DNA from: Alphaproteobacteria bacterium
GTDB taxonomy: Bacteria > Pseudomonadota > Alphaproteobacteria > Rickettsiales > UBA1997
Assembly (NCBI GenBank): GCA_030835905.1
Contig: JAURQX010000016.1
Coordinates: forward strand, 1-43,290
Direction: 5' to 3'
Length of the DNA stretch: 43,290 bases
Program-made: the position numbers and the translations under genes
The notes under the pieces: generated by a model
The model's database searches: none
What the model was told of the DNA's origin: nothing
What the model saw: the letters and a program-made list of their open reading frames with translations, nothing else
Shown here: positions 27,688 through 36,423 of the stretch, piece by piece
Layout: each line of letters opens with the position of its first letter
How positions within the stretch are numbered: position 1 is the first letter of the stretch

Positions 27688-28578
27688 ATGTCTAATCTTA
27701 AAGCCCTTAAAACAAGAATAAATTCAGTTAAGTCTACTCAAAAAATGACTAAAGCCATGAAAATGGTTGCTGCTTCGAGGATGAAAAAGGCTAAAACACT
27801 GGTAGAAACTTCTCGTCCATACGCGGACAAAATTGAAGAAATGATATCTCAGCTAGCTTCAAATGTTACAGCCAAAAAGCACATAAATGGAAATTTTCCT
27901 TTATTAACAGGTAGATCTCATAATAAGACCCATTTAATTGTTGTAATATCATCGGATAGAGGTTTGTGTGGTGGTTTAAATGGTGCAGCAGTCAAATTTA
28001 CTAAAAATAAAATCAAAGAGCTTAAAGACCAAAATAGAGAAGTTTATTTATTTTTTATTGGTAAAAAAGCATACGAACAGCTAAAGGGAAGCTACAACAA
28101 TATTATCATAAATAAAGTTTTTGATGTATTTAAGAATAATATTGATTATAAAATTGCTCAAAATATCTCTGACCAGCTAATAGAGCTGTTTGAAGCTAAT
28201 AAATTTGATGTTTGCGAAGTCATATACAGCAAGTTTAGATCGGCTATTGTACAAGAGCAAATCTGTAAGCAGATAATACCTGTACAAATTTCTCATAAAA
28301 ATTTGGAAGCCAATAAATTTCAGTCGCCAATTAATTATGAATCAAGCCAAGAAGAGATTTTATCTGAACTCTTACCCAAAAATATTATGATGCAAATTTA
28401 TAATGAGCTGCTTGAGAATAATGCTTCTGAGCAAGGAGCAAGAATGGCTGCAATGGAAGCGGCAACTACAAATGCTGGTCAAATGATAAAAAATCTTACA
28501 CTGGTTTACAATAGAACCCGTCAAGCAAATATCACTAAAGAACTAATTGATATTATCTCTGGAGCTAACTCAGTCTAA
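27688..28578 (+). CDS. atpG: F1F0 ATP synthase gamma subunit
   Basis: The central rotor shaft of F1. Typical termini are visible: LKTRINSVKSTQKMTKAMKM at the start and EQGARMAAMEAATTNAGQMI near the end, with SSDRGLCGGLNG inside. 296 residues. It is the last gene of the cluster: atpD and atpC, which usually follow, are absent here and a different transcription unit begins on the opposite strand. Confidence 0.96.
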   Translation: MSNLKALKTRINSVKSTQKMTKAMKMVAASRMKKAKTLVETSRPYADKIEEMISQLASNVTAKKHINGNFPLLTGRSHNKTHLIVVISSDRGLCGGLNGAAVKFTKNKIKELKDQNREVYLFFIGKKAYEQLKGSYNNIIINKVFDVFKNNIDYKIAQNISDQLIELFEANKFDVCEVIYSKFRSAIVQEQICKQIIPVQISHKNLEANKFQSPINYESSQEEILSELLPKNIMMQIYNELLENNASEQGARMAAMEAATTNAGQMIKNLTLVYNRTRQANITKELIDIISGANSV

Positions 28579-28593
28579 CAGAATTATTGAGGT

Positions 28594-28620
28594 AAAAGGA
28601 TAATGCTCGCACCTTTTTTT
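28594..28620 (+). terminator. Weak Rho-independent terminator after atpG
   Basis: AAAAGG (28594-28599) can pair with CCTTTT (28612-28617) around a 12-base loop and runs into seven T. The stem is short, but its location directly after atpG supports a termination role. Confidence 0.4.
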
Positions 28621-28810
28621 ATTTAGTCGGTTTTATTTTTTTGAGATTTATCCTAATATTATCAATAAGATTTAGAGCAATTTTTAGTTTGTTCTTAAAT
28701 TCGCCATTTTGGCCTATGTTGGCATAATCCATCAGCCTAGCATCAGCTTTTACTTTGAGATCTGAATTTATTGGAAATATCTTATCACGCATAATTTGAT
28801 TATTGGTCAT
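28619..28810 (-). CDS. Small hypothetical protein downstream of bactofilin
   Basis: The 63-residue ORF is basic and has a charged, probably helical C-terminus (NKLKIALNLIDNIRINLKKI). There is no signal or membrane segment, and I recognise no family. It lies 23 bases after the bactofilin stop on the same strand, so it may be cotranscribed with bactofilin. Its stop region overlaps the T run after atpG. Confidence 0.4.
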   Translation of the reverse strand: MTNNQIMRDKIFPINSDLKVKADARLMDYANIGQNGEFKNKLKIALNLIDNIRINLKKIKPTK

Positions 28811-28833
28811 AAAATCTATAATAAATTTTAGAA

Positions 28834-29289
28834 CTAATTTTCAAAAATATTCTTCCAGCTATTTATTTTTTTAAACTGTCCATCTATACTGGCACCATCT
28901 TCAACAGACAAAACTTCATACTCTATATTGCCACTAACCTCTGATTTGCTGAAAAAGTTTATCTGTTTAGCGTGGATGGTGCCATTAAATTTGCCTTTAA
29001 TATTCAAGTTCTCAGATATTATACTTCCTTCGATAGATCCGTTTTCACGGATTGTAACATTACTAGCTTTTACAGCACCATTTACATATCCCTCGATTTC
29101 TACTAATCCTGTGCTAGTGACTTCACCTTCAATTTTAAGGTCATCAGCAAGAATTGTTGGGGCTGATTTATGAAGCATTTTAGATTTTGAATTGTTAATA
29201 ACTTCCATAAAGGAGTTTTTTTTATTTTCTGACCCTAATAGTTTCTCATTTTTGCCTTCCGAAATATCTTCTTTTTTGACTTTATCCAT
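28834..29289 (-). CDS. Bactofilin (polymer-forming cytoskeletal protein)
   Basis: Bactofilins form filaments of right-handed beta-helices that localise cell-wall enzymes. After a disordered charged N-terminus (to about residue 42), the core LADDLKIEGEVTSTGLVEIEG begins a repeating hydrophobic pattern (VNGAVKASNVTIRENGSIEG, GKFNGTIHAKQI) typical of the bactofilin domain. 151 residues is normal. The M23 peptidase upstream on the same strand is a common partner, suggesting a cell-shape module. Confidence 0.93.
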   Translation of the reverse strand: MDKVKKEDISEGKNEKLLGSENKKNSFMEVINNSKSKMLHKSAPTILADDLKIEGEVTSTGLVEIEGYVNGAVKASNVTIRENGSIEGSIISENLNIKGKFNGTIHAKQINFFSKSEVSGNIEYEVLSVEDGASIDGQFKKINSWKNIFEN

Positions 29290-29412
29290 TACTATAAGTT
29301 TAATTGTTTAATAAATTTTGCCCTTTTTGCAAGTTCTAAATACAAAACTTATCTAGAAGTTTAATTAGGCTTTAAAATTAGTAGAATTCTGTAAAAAGCT
29401 AAGGTTTAATTT

Positions 29413-30609
29413 TTAGCTATCAACATAGTTTGTGATGTTATTTTTAGTAGCATCGTCAAATAGAAACTCGCCAGCTTTAATAAATTTCCTTGGATTAAGA
29501 GGATTGTTCTTATAGCGCACTTCATAATGCAAATGTCTTCCGGTGCTCCTTCCTGTATTACCTTGCAAGCCAATTACTGTTCCTTTTTCTATAATATCGC
29601 CTTTACTTACAAGTATTTTAGACATATGTCCATACCTGGTCGTGATTCCAAAGCCATGATCAATAACTACAGCCTTGCCATATTCAGCAAAATACCCAGC
29701 CAAAATTACTTTGCCTCTTGATGGGCTTAAAATTTTGGAATTAATTGGACCAACAAAATCCTGACCCCTATGCAAAGCTCGACGATTAGTTAAGGGGTCT
29801 TTTCTATAACCAAAACTACTCGAAATATAAAAATCTTTCATAGGCTTATTTAAAGGCAAAGAGGATACTAGATTTTCAAGAAAAATAAGATGACTTACCT
29901 TGTTATTAAATTTTATTTTTTTAGAAATTCTTTCGAAGTCATAGCCCGAAGTTGCTTTGATAACTTCTTTGTCAATATTATAATCATCTTGTAATGGTCC
30001 ACCTTGTCCTAAATTTTGAGGATCATTTCCGGTGTATAGAGGTGTTTCTACAGATTGATTTAGGAAGTTTTTCTTGGGGATGATTTCAAGATCTAAGCCA
30101 GTCAAGTTCAAACCCTCCTCTAACTCTTTTATTCTATTTAGTGTAAAAAGTTCTACCTTATTTATCTGGCTACTAATTTTTTTTATTTTATCAATATTGC
30201 TGGAGTTTAGAGAAGATAGTCGAGCTGACTTAATATCTTCTGGAATTATAATTTTACTATCTTTTTGAACATTGCTGACAGAGTGATTATCACCAGATAT
30301 TACATTTAGATAGTCATTAACTTTTTTTAGTTCGTCGTTCAAAGCATCGAATTCAGCTTCAAAATATTTATTAATCGATTTGAGCTTTTGTATTTCTGTA
30401 TGCTTTGATTCAATGATTGAATCGTATCTAATTGACTGCTGCAGCAAAATAACAATCCAAGCCACTAACAAAATAGAAAAAAATTGCAGAAGTGGGCTCA
30501 AGGTAAAGTTTTTAATGCCACTTGAGGTGACAAAAACAATTGTTCTCTCAGCGAAAAAAGTTTTTGGCAAGGATAGCAGTCTTTTTTTAAGAAATTTAGA
30601 AAAACTCAT
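29413..30609 (-). CDS. Membrane-anchored M23-family metallopeptidase (LytM domain)
   Basis: This is a peptidoglycan endopeptidase or endopeptidase activator. One membrane helix near residues 36-58 (LLQFFSILLVAWIVILL) follows a basic cytoplasmic start; a coiled-coil region runs to about 105. The C-terminal LytM domain retains zinc ligands: HRGQD (about H280, D284) and HLHYEV (about H359, H361), so it should be catalytically active. ATG 30609 is preferred to a TTG two codons upstream. It is paired with bactofilin (123-base gap), as in other alphaproteobacteria where the pair shapes the cell. About 398 residues. Confidence 0.92.
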   Translation of the reverse strand: MSFSKFLKKRLLSLPKTFFAERTIVFVTSSGIKNFTLSPLLQFFSILLVAWIVILLQQSIRYDSIIESKHTEIQKLKSINKYFEAEFDALNDELKKVNDYLNVISGDNHSVSNVQKDSKIIIPEDIKSARLSSLNSSNIDKIKKISSQINKVELFTLNRIKELEEGLNLTGLDLEIIPKKNFLNQSVETPLYTGNDPQNLGQGGPLQDDYNIDKEVIKATSGYDFERISKKIKFNNKVSHLIFLENLVSSLPLNKPMKDFYISSSFGYRKDPLTNRRALHRGQDFVGPINSKILSPSRGKVILAGYFAEYGKAVVIDHGFGITTRYGHMSKILVSKGDIIEKGTVIGLQGNTGRSTGRHLHYEVRYKNNPLNPRKFIKAGEFLFDDATKNNITNYVDS

Positions 30610-30615
30610 AGCCAA

Positions 30616-31092
30616 ATCACAATATTTATAGCCAAAATTAGTAAATTTATTAAATTCATCATCTCAAACAAATCTGGCAAAGCTAAAGCAGATGTAACAA
30701 AACTTCTACACACTATTACTGATATTTTCAATGTCAACTTCTAGAGAAAATAACCAAGTATTAATGATACTAAGTTTATCTATTAATTTAAGTGCTGATA
30801 TTATGTTTTGCAATTATAGCAAATCAAATCAATAAAATCTAGAGAAATATTTATTTTGTCATCATTTAAATTACTTTGCTAGAATTCATCAAAGTAGATT
30901 TATGATATAACAAAATATTGTTAAATCACTCAAACTTTATGGATATTCATCATTCTTTTACTATCATAGCTGATATTGAACTTAACTATTGACATTAAGT
31001 TGAAATACAGCAAAGATTGGTTAGTTATCGCAGATTTGAGTATTAATGTGAAAATTTATTTGCTCAATATTAAATTATTTTGACTAAAAAAG
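30616..31092. other. Non-coding spacer between M23 peptidase and rpmE
   Basis: These 477 AT-rich bases have no credible gene and must hold divergent promoters. TACTTTG (30882-30888) and CAAAGTA (30900-30906) form a small hairpin. A perfect TTGACA lies at 30989-30994, about 100 bases before rpmE, but no good -10 follows at the right distance. Confidence 0.55.
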
Positions 31093-31347
31093 ATGTCTGA
31101 AAAAAAAACCAATAAAAAAGCAGAGCTATCTCATCCAAATCAACATTTAGTTAATGTTGAGATGACAGATGGTTCTAAATTCCAAATTTTAACCAACTGG
31201 GGGAAAGAAGGAGATACTTTGAACTTAGATATTGATCCAAAAAATCATCCTGCTTGGCAAAAAGATAATCAAAATTTTGTTAATTCAAACGATAAAAGAG
31301 TTCTAGACTTCAAAAAGAAGTTTGGTGATCTTGATTTTTTAAGTTAA
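31093..31347 (+). CDS. rpmE: 50S ribosomal protein L31
   Basis: Matches the alphaproteobacterial L31: HPNQHLVNVEMTDGSKF, KEGDTLNLDIDPKNHPAW and a C-terminal VLDFKKKFGDL. There are no zinc-binding cysteines (C-minus type). The first 12 residues are a lysine-rich extension. 84 residues. The next gene starts 3 bases after the stop. Confidence 0.9.
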   Translation: MSEKKTNKKAELSHPNQHLVNVEMTDGSKFQILTNWGKEGDTLNLDIDPKNHPAWQKDNQNFVNSNDKRVLDFKKKFGDLDFLS

Positions 31348-31350
31348 AAA

Positions 31351-32058
31351 TTGAAAGAAATAGTTTGTTTATCTGGTTGGGCTCAGAAACCTAGCTCATT
31401 AGAGTCAATATTCGATGACAGAGAATTCTTTGATGTCAGCGTTTCAAGCTATAATTATTTAAAACATTCTTCTATCGAGAATTTCTTTGAAGCCTTTTCA
31501 AGAAAATATCAAAAATTGGATTGCTTAGTTGGTTGGAGCCTTGGGGGTCAACTTGCAGTTAGACTAATAGCTAAAAAAATTATCAAGCCAAAACTTTTAG
31601 TTTTGATAGCGCCACCATTTCAATTTGTTAAGAATTCTCATATTAAAGCAGCGATGCCTCATAGTTCTTATCAAGAATTCTTGGAAAACTTCAAGAAATC
31701 TCCGGATGCAGCTCTAAAAAAATTCTCTATTCTAGCAATTTTAAATGATGCTAATGCCAAAATAATAATTGATAATCTTGCTTTAGAGGATGCTAGTAGT
31801 AAATCTTTAGTTTATTGGCTTGAAGAGTTAGGTAGATTTTCTTGTTTTGATATTAATTTTGAAAATTTTCCTGAAACATTGTATTTTCATGGCTCTGGTG
31901 ATATGATAGTGTACCCTTCGCAAAAAGATTACTTCAAAGAGCGTATCAGCAGTTTTACTGAAGTTGTTGTAGAAAAAGCGGGACATGCTCCGCATCTAAG
32001 TAATGTGGAAAAAATTCGAGCCTATGTAGATAAGTTTTTTAGACAAAAACTTTACTAA
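31351..32058 (+). CDS. BioH-like alpha/beta hydrolase
   Basis: The nucleophile elbow GWSLGG puts the catalytic serine at residue 63. SGWAQKPSS near the start forms the oxyanion-side loop, HGSGDMIVY carries the acid and GHAPHLSNVE the histidine (212). The pattern and 235-residue length resemble BioH, the pimeloyl-ACP methyl esterase, but no other biotin gene is in the window, so another small-ester or thioester substrate is possible. TTG start at 31351, three bases after rpmE. Its last 20 bases overlap the 3' end of purB, which is convergent. Confidence 0.8.
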   Translation: MKEIVCLSGWAQKPSSLESIFDDREFFDVSVSSYNYLKHSSIENFFEAFSRKYQKLDCLVGWSLGGQLAVRLIAKKIIKPKLLVLIAPPFQFVKNSHIKAAMPHSSYQEFLENFKKSPDAALKKFSILAILNDANAKIIIDNLALEDASSKSLVYWLEELGRFSCFDINFENFPETLYFHGSGDMIVYPSQKDYFKERISSFTEVVVEKAGHAPHLSNVEKIRAYVDKFFRQKLY

Positions 32059-33352
32059 AAATATAGTCCACATTTTTAGTGTGATAGGATTCATCAAAAA
32101 GATCTTCCAATCTTGCAACTCCAAGCTTTTCAACTACTAAGCTATCTTTTTTAAGTAACTCAAGAAAGCTTTTTGCTTCACCCGACCACACCTTCATGGC
32201 ATTAGTTTGGACAATTTTGTAGGCATCTTCGCGTGAAATTTTAGCTTCTTCAATTAAAGTCAGTAAAACTCTTTGTGAAAAAACTAAACCACCGAGTTTA
32301 TCAAGATTTTGGCGCATTTTATCTGGATAAATTAATAAATTTTCAACAAGACCAGTTAATCTAACCAATGCAAAATTTAGAGTGATAGTTGTATCGGGAG
32401 CGATCATTCTTTCAACTGATGAATGAGAAATATCTCTTTCATGCCAAAGGGCAACATTTTCAAGAGCTGGCGTTACTGCACTTCTAACCATGCGCGCCAA
32501 TCCTGTTAGATTTTCAGTCAAAACTGGATTGCGCTTATGCGGCATTGCTGAACTACCTTTTTGACCCTTGCTAAAAAACTCTTCGACTTCCAAGACTTCA
32601 GTTCTTTGTAAGTGACGAATTTCGATTGCTAAATTTTCGATTGAAGAAGCAATAACACCAAGTATTGCAAAAAAATTAGCATGTCGATCTCTTGGTATTA
32701 CCTGACTTGATACTGTTTCTGGGTTGAGTTTTAGCTTCTTTGCTACATATTCTTCAACTTGCGGATCTATATTAGCATAAGTACCAACCGCTCCAGAAAT
32801 TGCGCAAATAGCAATTTCTTGGCGAGCATTTTTTAATCTAGTTAAATTTCTATTAAATTCTGCATAAAAACGCGCCATTTTTAGGCCAAAAGTCACAGGT
32901 TCAGCGTGAATTCCATGTGACCTGCCAACACAAATAGTGTTTTTATGTGCCAAAGCTTGTTTTTTGATGGCGAATAAAAGATCTTCAAGATTTTTGACCA
33001 AAATATCAGTTGCTTGGCTTAACTGCACTGACAAACAAGTATCAAGCACATCAGAGCTCGTCATGCCGTAATGAATAAAACGAGAATTTTCGCCGACCAA
33101 TTCCGCTAAATGAGTTAAAAAAGCAATGACGTCATGTTTAGTAGTGGCTTCAATTTCATCAATTCTTAGTGGATCAAACTTAGCACCAGCTTTTTCAAAA
33201 TTTTGACGAATTCTTTGCGCTGTACCATGAGGTGCAATTTTTAACTTTTCTAGCGCTTCGAGTGCAAAAATTTCGATATCAAACCAAATTTTATATTTAT
33301 TTTCTTGAGACCAAATATTAACCATCTCTGGCCTTGAGTAACGAGGAATCAT
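32039..33352 (-). CDS. purB: Adenylosuccinate lyase
   Basis: It acts twice in purine synthesis, releasing fumarate from SAICAR and from adenylosuccinate. The fumarase/aspartase signature GSSAMPHKRNP is present, with GMTSSDVLDT and RSHGIHAEPVTFG carrying other active-site residues. 437 residues is normal. The tail overlaps the BioH-like gene by 20 bases (convergent). Confidence 0.97.
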   Translation of the reverse strand: MIPRYSRPEMVNIWSQENKYKIWFDIEIFALEALEKLKIAPHGTAQRIRQNFEKAGAKFDPLRIDEIEATTKHDVIAFLTHLAELVGENSRFIHYGMTSSDVLDTCLSVQLSQATDILVKNLEDLLFAIKKQALAHKNTICVGRSHGIHAEPVTFGLKMARFYAEFNRNLTRLKNARQEIAICAISGAVGTYANIDPQVEEYVAKKLKLNPETVSSQVIPRDRHANFFAILGVIASSIENLAIEIRHLQRTEVLEVEEFFSKGQKGSSAMPHKRNPVLTENLTGLARMVRSAVTPALENVALWHERDISHSSVERMIAPDTTITLNFALVRLTGLVENLLIYPDKMRQNLDKLGGLVFSQRVLLTLIEEAKISREDAYKIVQTNAMKVWSGEAKSFLELLKKDSLVVEKLGVARLEDLFDESYHTKNVDYIFSKVFV

Positions 33353-33494
33353 TGTTAGGTAATTTTAAATTTATTTTTTAAACATTTTGATTATACCATT
33401 TTCCATTTTTAATTGGATTTTGACTCATTTTCTACGATTTTCATCTTAAAAAAGAAAATTAGTTTCTTAAACGCAAATTGGCATTTTAACTATG

Positions 33495-33548
33495 AAGACC
33501 CCTACAAATCAACTAATTTTGGTAATTTTGTTGATTTGCAAGGGTCTT
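33495..33548. repeat. Long imperfect inverted repeat between purB and hslU
   Basis: AAGACCCCTACAAATCAAC and GTTGATTTGCAAGGGTCTT pair over 19 positions with three mismatches around a 16-base loop. There is no T run next to it on either strand. It could end hslU transcription, fold in the purB leader, or be a small palindromic element. Confidence 0.7.
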
Positions 33549-33575
33549 TATGCTAAAAAATTTTATAGATTTTAT

Positions 33576-34946
33576 TCATAGAATAAACTTAGATAAATCA
33601 CTTTTTGAAGAAACTATATCGCCAACATATTTTTCAACATATTTTTTATCAACTTTCACGACTGAACCAGATTTCATATCACTCGCATTAAAGCTAACTT
33701 CTTCAAGAATGCGCTCAAGCATGGTGTGCAATCTTCTAGCGCCAATATTTTCAATTTCATTATTAACTTTATGTGCCAGATGGGCAATTTCTTTAACACC
33801 GTCACTTGAGAATTTTAACTCAATATTTTCTACCTTTAGTAGAGCAGTATATTGTTTTAATAAACTTGATTTAGGCTCGGTAAGAATTTGAACCAAATCG
33901 GCTTCAACTAATGGCTTTAATTTTACTCTGATGGGAAATCTTCCTTGTAATTCAGGAAGCAAATCAGATGGTTTAGCAATATGAAAAGCGCCGGAGGCAA
34001 TAAATAAAATATGATCAGTTTTGATTAGGCCATATTTAGTACTTATCGTAGTTCCTTCAACTAAAGGCAACAAGTCTCGCTGTACTCCTTCTCTAGAAAC
34101 CTCGCCACCACGCAAATTTGATTTGGTGCAAATTTTATCAATTTCATCAATAAAGACAATACCGTCATTTTCAACTGCTAAAATAGCATTTTTAATAACG
34201 CTATCTTCATCAATCATTTTATCCGACTCTTCAGCAATTAAATTTTTCATAGCATCTTCAACACTCATGCGTGATTTTTTACGCTTTTCAGTACCCATAG
34301 CTTTGCCAATCATATCAGAAATATTAATCATGCCGATATGAGCCCCCGAAATATCAAAGCTAGTTGATAAAGAAGCAGAATCCAGAATCTCGATTTCGAT
34401 TTCTTTATCATTGAGCTTGCCCTCGTCAAGCATTTTACTAAATTTATCTCGCGTTTCTTTTTGCGCGTCTTTGCCAAGCAAAATCTCTAAAATACGCTTT
34501 TTAGCATATTTAGAAGCTTTTGCTTCAACACTGCTTCTCATGTTAAAGCGCACATCTTTTACAGCAACATCAAGCAAATCTCTAATAATTGAATCCACAT
34601 CCCGACCAACATAACCAACCTCGGTAAATTTAGTAGCCTCAACCTTGATAAATGGAGCATTGGCAAGCTTAGCTAAACGACGGGCGATTTCAGTTTTGCC
34701 AACACCTGTTGGGCCACTCATTAAGATATTTTTTGGCATAATTTCTTCACGCAAATGCGATTCAACCAATTTGCGACGGTAGCGATTTCTAAGAGCGATT
34801 GCTACTGACTTTTTGGCGTCATTTTGACCAACAATATCTTCATCAAGTGCAGCTACAATTTGCTTTGGTGTTAACTCTTCATGAGCTTTAACAATATCAA
34901 TAATATTGGCTGCTTTGCTTTGGTTATTTTGCGAATTTTTTGTCAT
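33576..34946 (-). CDS. hslU: ATP-dependent protease ATPase subunit HslU (ClpY)
   Basis: The AAA+ unfoldase feeds substrates to the HslV peptidase. Walker A GPTGVGKT at 78-85, VFIDEIDKI Walker B, and the C-terminal KFIL tail (HslV-docking) are present. 456 residues. hslV, normally adjacent, is not in the window. Directly preceded by a 38-residue membrane peptide gene whose TAA abuts this ATG. Confidence 0.97.
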   Translation of the reverse strand: MTKNSQNNQSKAANIIDIVKAHEELTPKQIVAALDEDIVGQNDAKKSVAIALRNRYRRKLVESHLREEIMPKNILMSGPTGVGKTEIARRLAKLANAPFIKVEATKFTEVGYVGRDVDSIIRDLLDVAVKDVRFNMRSSVEAKASKYAKKRILEILLGKDAQKETRDKFSKMLDEGKLNDKEIEIEILDSASLSTSFDISGAHIGMINISDMIGKAMGTEKRKKSRMSVEDAMKNLIAEESDKMIDEDSVIKNAILAVENDGIVFIDEIDKICTKSNLRGGEVSREGVQRDLLPLVEGTTISTKYGLIKTDHILFIASGAFHIAKPSDLLPELQGRFPIRVKLKPLVEADLVQILTEPKSSLLKQYTALLKVENIELKFSSDGVKEIAHLAHKVNNEIENIGARRLHTMLERILEEVSFNASDMKSGSVVKVDKKYVEKYVGDIVSSKSDLSKFIL

Positions 34947-35063
34947 TTAATTTTTGTGATTTTTGTTTTTTCTTTGAGATAAATTGTTTAAAGTAGCGCT
35001 ATTTAATAAAATTACTAGAGTTAAAATTATTAAACTTGTTAGCAAAATTGCTAAGATCTTCAT
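34947..35063 (-). CDS. Small membrane protein (38 aa) between engB and hslU
   Basis: This ORF starts in an ATGA overlap with the engB stop (ATG at 35063-35061, TGA at 35062-35060) and its TAA is directly followed by the hslU ATG, so it is flanked by coupled translation on both sides. It reads MKILAILLTSLIILTLVILL, a single membrane helix, then a basic tail ending RKNKNHKN, which points the C-terminus to the cytoplasm. I recognise no family. The tight packing argues it is translated; an HslU-associated or simply uncharacterised membrane peptide are both possible. Confidence 0.6.
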   Translation of the reverse strand: MKILAILLTSLIILTLVILLNSATLNNLSQRKNKNHKN

Positions 35064-35686
35064 AAGAATTTTAGCATATCAATTACCGACCATTGCAAAT
35101 CTTTTATACCATAATTTTTAGTACTGCTAGTTTTAATAATTTGATCAAAGAAAGCTGGCCATTTTTTTGCAAGATTCTTGATTTTTTGTTCAACTTCGAT
35201 TTGTTTTTCATTAGATATTTTGTCACATTTAGTAAGAATAATTTGAAATGATATTGCTAATGTATTAAAATTATTGATCATTTCCAAATCAGCTTCTTTT
35301 AAATATTTTATTGGATCAATTAACAAATAAACTCTTTTTAAATTTGGTCTTTTTGCCAAATATTCAAAAGCACATTTTTGCCAATGATTTATTTCTTTTT
35401 CTTGAGCTCTAGCAAAACCATAACCTGGCATATCAACAATGACGAAACCATCTTTATAACCAGTTAATTTAAAGAAATTAAGTTGCCGAGTTCTTCCAGG
35501 CGTATTGGAAACAATAGCAATTTTTTGGTTTAACAAGGCATTAATTAAACTCGATTTACCAACATTTGAAGCACCAATAAAGGCAAATTCTGGATGGTGG
35601 CTTTTTGGCACTTGTGAGTAATTATGTGCGCCAAATAGAAATTCACAATCACCATTAAAAATTTTTGCAGGATTAATGTTTTTCAT
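35060..35686 (-). CDS. engB: Ribosome-biogenesis GTPase EngB (YsxC/YihA)
   Basis: GTPase of 50S assembly. G1 GASNVGKSS at about 38-46, DMPGYGFA (G3) and TKCD (G4) are visible. 208 residues. Its ATG overlaps the end of kdsB by 14 bases and its TGA overlaps the next ATG, within a coupled minus-strand operon. Confidence 0.96.
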   Translation of the reverse strand: MKNINPAKIFNGDCEFLFGAHNYSQVPKSHHPEFAFIGASNVGKSSLINALLNQKIAIVSNTPGRTRQLNFFKLTGYKDGFVIVDMPGYGFARAQEKEINHWQKCAFEYLAKRPNLKRVYLLIDPIKYLKEADLEMINNFNTLAISFQIILTKCDKISNEKQIEVEQKIKNLAKKWPAFFDQIIKTSSTKNYGIKDLQWSVIDMLKFL

Positions 35687-36422
35687 TAGCGATGATTTTT
35701 GTGATTACTTCTAAGTCTTGCCTAGTATCAACCGAAAGCGGATTAGAATCTACAATCTTAACCATGATTTTCATATTATTTTCAAGTGCTCGAAGCTGTT
35801 CAAGGCTTTCTAATTTTTCAAGGTTGGAAGGTGCTAGTTTTACAAATTTTTCCAAGGCTTTTTTACTGTAAGCATAGATGCCGATGTGATGGTAATATTC
35901 CTTTTGAGCTTTGCAATAAGGAATAGCACTTCGTGAAAAATAAAGAGCTTGACCTAAATTTTGTTCTTTAAAAGCAATAGCAATTTTTACCACATTTGGA
36001 TCTTGAATTTCATCTTCTTCTTTAATTTTACTGGCTAAAGTAGCAATATCACAATCATTTTCTTGAATTGTTTTAATTGCCTCATTAATAACTTGATGGT
36101 CGATATTTGGTAAATCACCCTGTAAATTTATGATATGATCAAAGTCTTGGCCGTTTTGCTTAATTTTTTGATAGGCTTGATAGATACGATCGGTTCCTGA
36201 TGGTAAATTTGGATCAGTTATCACAAAATCTGCACCGAATTTTGTAGCTTCATTAGCAATTTCTTGACCATCGCAAGCAATAAAAATATCTTTAACACCA
36301 GCTTTAAGAGCTTTTTCATAAACGCGCTGAATCATACTTTTACCACAAATTTTGATTAGTGGCTTATTTGGCAATCTTGTTGATGCCAATCTAACTGGAA
36401 TAATAATCGCAATTTTTCTCAT
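35673..36422 (-). CDS. kdsB: 3-deoxy-manno-octulosonate cytidylyltransferase
   Basis: Activates Kdo as CMP-Kdo for lipid A inner core, so the cell should make Kdo-lipid A. RLASTRLPNKPL near residue 10, QGDLP and HIGIYAYSK are family motifs. 249 residues. Its start is 1 base after the stop of the CNNM gene upstream, and its end overlaps engB. Confidence 0.96.
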   Translation of the reverse strand: MRKIAIIIPVRLASTRLPNKPLIKICGKSMIQRVYEKALKAGVKDIFIACDGQEIANEATKFGADFVITDPNLPSGTDRIYQAYQKIKQNGQDFDHIINLQGDLPNIDHQVINEAIKTIQENDCDIATLASKIKEEDEIQDPNVVKIAIAFKEQNLGQALYFSRSAIPYCKAQKEYYHHIGIYAYSKKALEKFVKLAPSNLEKLESLEQLRALENNMKIMVKIVDSNPLSVDTRQDLEVITKIIANEKH

Positions 36423-36423
36423 C

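Noticed and set aside
30989..30994. Perfect TTGACA upstream of rpmE as a promoter
   Set aside because: The hexamer 17 bases later (AAAGAT) matches the -10 consensus at only three positions, so I did not list it as a promoter.
33550..33891. A 113-codon plus-strand frame over the end of hslU
   Set aside because: Nearly all of it is antisense to conserved hslU codons, and the product shows no domain.
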